Assembly: GCF_052324685.1 (NCBI RefSeq)
Contig: NW_027506914.1
Coordinates: 186,001 to 250,000, forward strand
Length of the DNA: 64,000 bases
Source of the DNA: Brachyhypopomus gauderio
Taxonomy: Eukaryota > Chordata > Actinopteri > Gymnotiformes > Hypopomidae
Reading direction: 5' to 3'
Shown here: in pieces, positions 63,540 through 64,000 of the stretch
Layout of the letters: each line of letters starts with the position of its first letter
How positions within the stretch are numbered: position 1 is the first letter of the stretch
Translations under genes and position numbers: made by a program
Notes under the pieces: model-generated
Told to the model about the DNA's origin: nothing
The model's database searches: none
What the model saw: only the letters and a program-made list of their open reading frames with translations

Positions 63540-64000
63540 GAGCCCTCAGCTCCGATATTAGAGCCCTCGCAGCAGGGAGAATGGGTGACGTCTCGGCAGC
63601 ATAGCTGGAGGGCTGAGCACCGTTAGACTCAGGTTCCTGTGTCAAACAGGTTTGCCCCACTCAGTAATACACTGACTGAGCTGGTTATTGGAGACTCACA
63701 ACTCTGACACGTGAATGTAGCAAATCCTTTAGAGACACCAGCGGCCATAGTCAAATGTATCCCGGGGGCTAGAGCACCTTACATCAGGGCTAATTTGAAG
63801 GTGCTGGCTAGACGTAAATATTCCAAGATAGTTATACTCATCGGCACCAATGATGTGGGATTGAGACAGTCTGAGATCACTAAGGATAACGTTAAAGAGG
63901 TGTGTGAGTTAGCGTGGACGATGTCACATGCCGTAATATGCTCTGGTCCCATTCCAGTTCGGCGTGGTGCCGAGACCTACAGCAGGTTATGGGCGCTACA
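63540..64000 (+). mobile_element. start of an L2/CR1-type LINE ORF1 with SGNH-esterase motif
   Basis: The plus-strand frame reads ELVIGDSQL (block I, catalytic Ser region; a TGA follows after L, near 63,701), then AIVKCIPGARAPYIRANLKV, YSKIVILIGTNDVGLRQSEI (block III GTND) and CSGPIPVRR, still open at the window edge. These are SGNH/GDSL hydrolase signatures, as in the esterase-bearing ORF1 of fish L2-like LINEs. The stop shows that this copy is inactive. The rest lies beyond the window. Confidence 0.75.

Overview
The window looks like teleost nuclear DNA. It carries intronless replication-dependent histone genes ending in histone stem-loops. It also holds two host genes whose order matches other vertebrates (efcab2 next to kif26b) and a dense mix of fish-type repeats: hAT, Harbinger and Tc1 DNA transposons, Tx1-like and L2-like LINEs, solo LTRs and long GT/CA tracts. 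I cannot name the species. All family assignments come from reading the sequence; no database search was run.

Main structure: a large, imperfect inverted duplication. A left arm (about 4.87-25.8 kb) is repeated in reverse orientation as a right arm (about 34.6-53.6 kb). Each arm carries, from outside inward, the last exon of a SAMD3-like gene, the 5' part of kif26b, a complete efcab2, histone H4 and histone H2B. Aligned stretches look roughly 95% identical by eye. Each arm also has its own transposon insertions with clean target-site duplications (TSDs), and the other arm shows the empty site. The central spacer holds histones H3.2, H2A and H1, a Harbinger transposon and an orphan H2B 3' end. 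With the right-arm H2B and H4 these form one complete minus-strand set (H4-H2B-H1-H2A-H3). The left arm adds a second H4 and H2B.

Left flank (1-4.87 kb): a hAT relic with a nested solo LTR, then the upstream exons of the SAMD3-like gene, which has in-frame stops. The outer duplication breakpoint lies in that gene's last intron. The left side therefore looks like the original locus and the right arm like the derived copy.

Right flank (53.6-64 kb): a fragment related to integrase-core proteins, then two Tx1-like LINE copies. One LINE (58,864-61,110) sits inside a third H4 gene and is framed by an 11-bp TSD. The other, which hosts two solo LTRs of one family, abuts the same H4 remnant. A Tc1 transposon follows upstream of the broken H4, then CA-rich DNA, then the start of an L2/CR1-type LINE ORF1 with an SGNH-esterase signature that runs off the window.

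Roles: the histone genes supply chromatin protein in S phase. efcab2 (DRC8) encodes a small EF-hand protein of the motile-cilium nexin-dynein regulatory complex. kif26b encodes an atypical kinesin. The left kif26b copy keeps an open N-terminal frame; the right copy is damaged.
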